64,000 nt of DNA from Candidatus Aalborgicola defluviihabitans (GTDB taxonomy: Bacteria > Pseudomonadota > Gammaproteobacteria > Burkholderiales > Burkholderiaceae_C): the NCBI GenBank assembly GCA_016705575.1, contig JADIXX010000004.1, positions 124,001 through 188,000 of the forward strand, in the 5' to 3' direction. Below the pieces are notes generated by a model that had not been told where the DNA came from, ran no database searches, and saw only the letters and a program-made list of their open reading frames with translations. Position numbers and translations under genes: made by a program. Positions 63,976 through 64,000 of the stretch are shown here, piece after piece. Every line of letters starts with the position of its first letter. Position 1 is the stretch's first letter.

Positions 63976-64000
63976 TGTCCCAATCGCCTGTAATGCTGCA
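63975..64000 (+). CDS. Start of a gene cut by the window edge
   Basis: ATG at 63975 shares one base with the previous stop, reading MSQSPVML before the edge. Too short to identify. Tight coupling to the phosphorylase gene suggests a nucleotide or phosphoribosyl enzyme. Confidence 0.4.

Overview
The window reads as a chromosomal segment of a betaproteobacterium of the family Comamonadaceae, most like Rhodoferax and relatives. This is an inference from the housekeeping gene sets (rib-nusB, uvrC-pgsA, earP-efp, hupB-tRNA-ppiD, a PilV/W/X/Y1/E minor-pilin operon) and their betaproteobacterial style. No rRNA, CRISPR array, intact insertion sequence or integrase is visible.

Left third (1-17.7 kb): a catabolic block for anaerobic aromatic degradation. 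It holds PadC/PadD-like electron-transfer and membrane subunits (37-1565, minus), a divergent ADP-forming acyl-CoA synthetase with a FlK-like thioesterase (1.8-4.3 kb), a LysR regulator, and a four-gene 2-oxoacid:acceptor oxidoreductase operon that best fits phenylglyoxylate oxidoreductase (5.4-9.7 kb). A MarR regulator follows, then an eight-gene minus-strand operon for an Azoarcus-type (bzdNOPQM order) ATP-dependent benzoyl-CoA reductase that also carries a 94-residue Cys protein, a GNAT acetyltransferase and a PHP phosphoesterase (10.3-16.4 kb). A divergent PaaX-family regulator closes the block. The proposed logic is phenylacetyl-CoA to phenylglyoxylate to benzoyl-CoA, then ATP-driven ring reduction with reduced ferredoxin from the oxidoreductase. 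The catalytic Mo subunit (PadB) and the ring-opening enzymes are not in the window. The bzdN promoter has a TATAAT box flanked by TGCA repeats. The block ends at the 3' side of a tRNA-Ser gene, which is the usual orientation for an island junction.

Middle (17.9-36 kb): core genes lysC, tilS, accA, an AlkA-type glycosylase and cysS; a secreted TPR protein with an L,D-transpeptidase; two cyclophilins, lpxH, a GAF/HD-GYP protein and a large DUF349 protein. A gene-poor stretch of about 880 bp holds a dispersed repeat and a candidate structured small RNA with its own promoter and terminator. A lytic transglycosylase, a ZTP riboswitch with glyA, and nrdR follow.

Right (36-64 kb): a type IV pilus minor-pilin operon (fimT-pilV-pilW-pilX-pilY1-pilE) in which pilV has a one-base frameshift and pilY1 carries modules that look like phage tail protein repeats. 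Next come the riboflavin operon interrupted by a nitronate-monooxygenase-like gene, nusB, an aminotransferase, tolQRA, fdxA, a Ser/Thr kinase fused to a cyclic-nucleotide-binding domain, a HigBA-like toxin-antitoxin pair with a broken second antitoxin, tRNA-His, ppiD, tRNA-Val, hupB, pgsA, uvrC, earP, efp and a long thymidine-phosphorylase-like gene.

The most unusual signal is a repeat of about 48 bp found five times (tilS, the DUF349 gene, one intergenic copy, ribB, earP). Four copies lie in frame inside conserved genes, and none was seen in the catabolic block.
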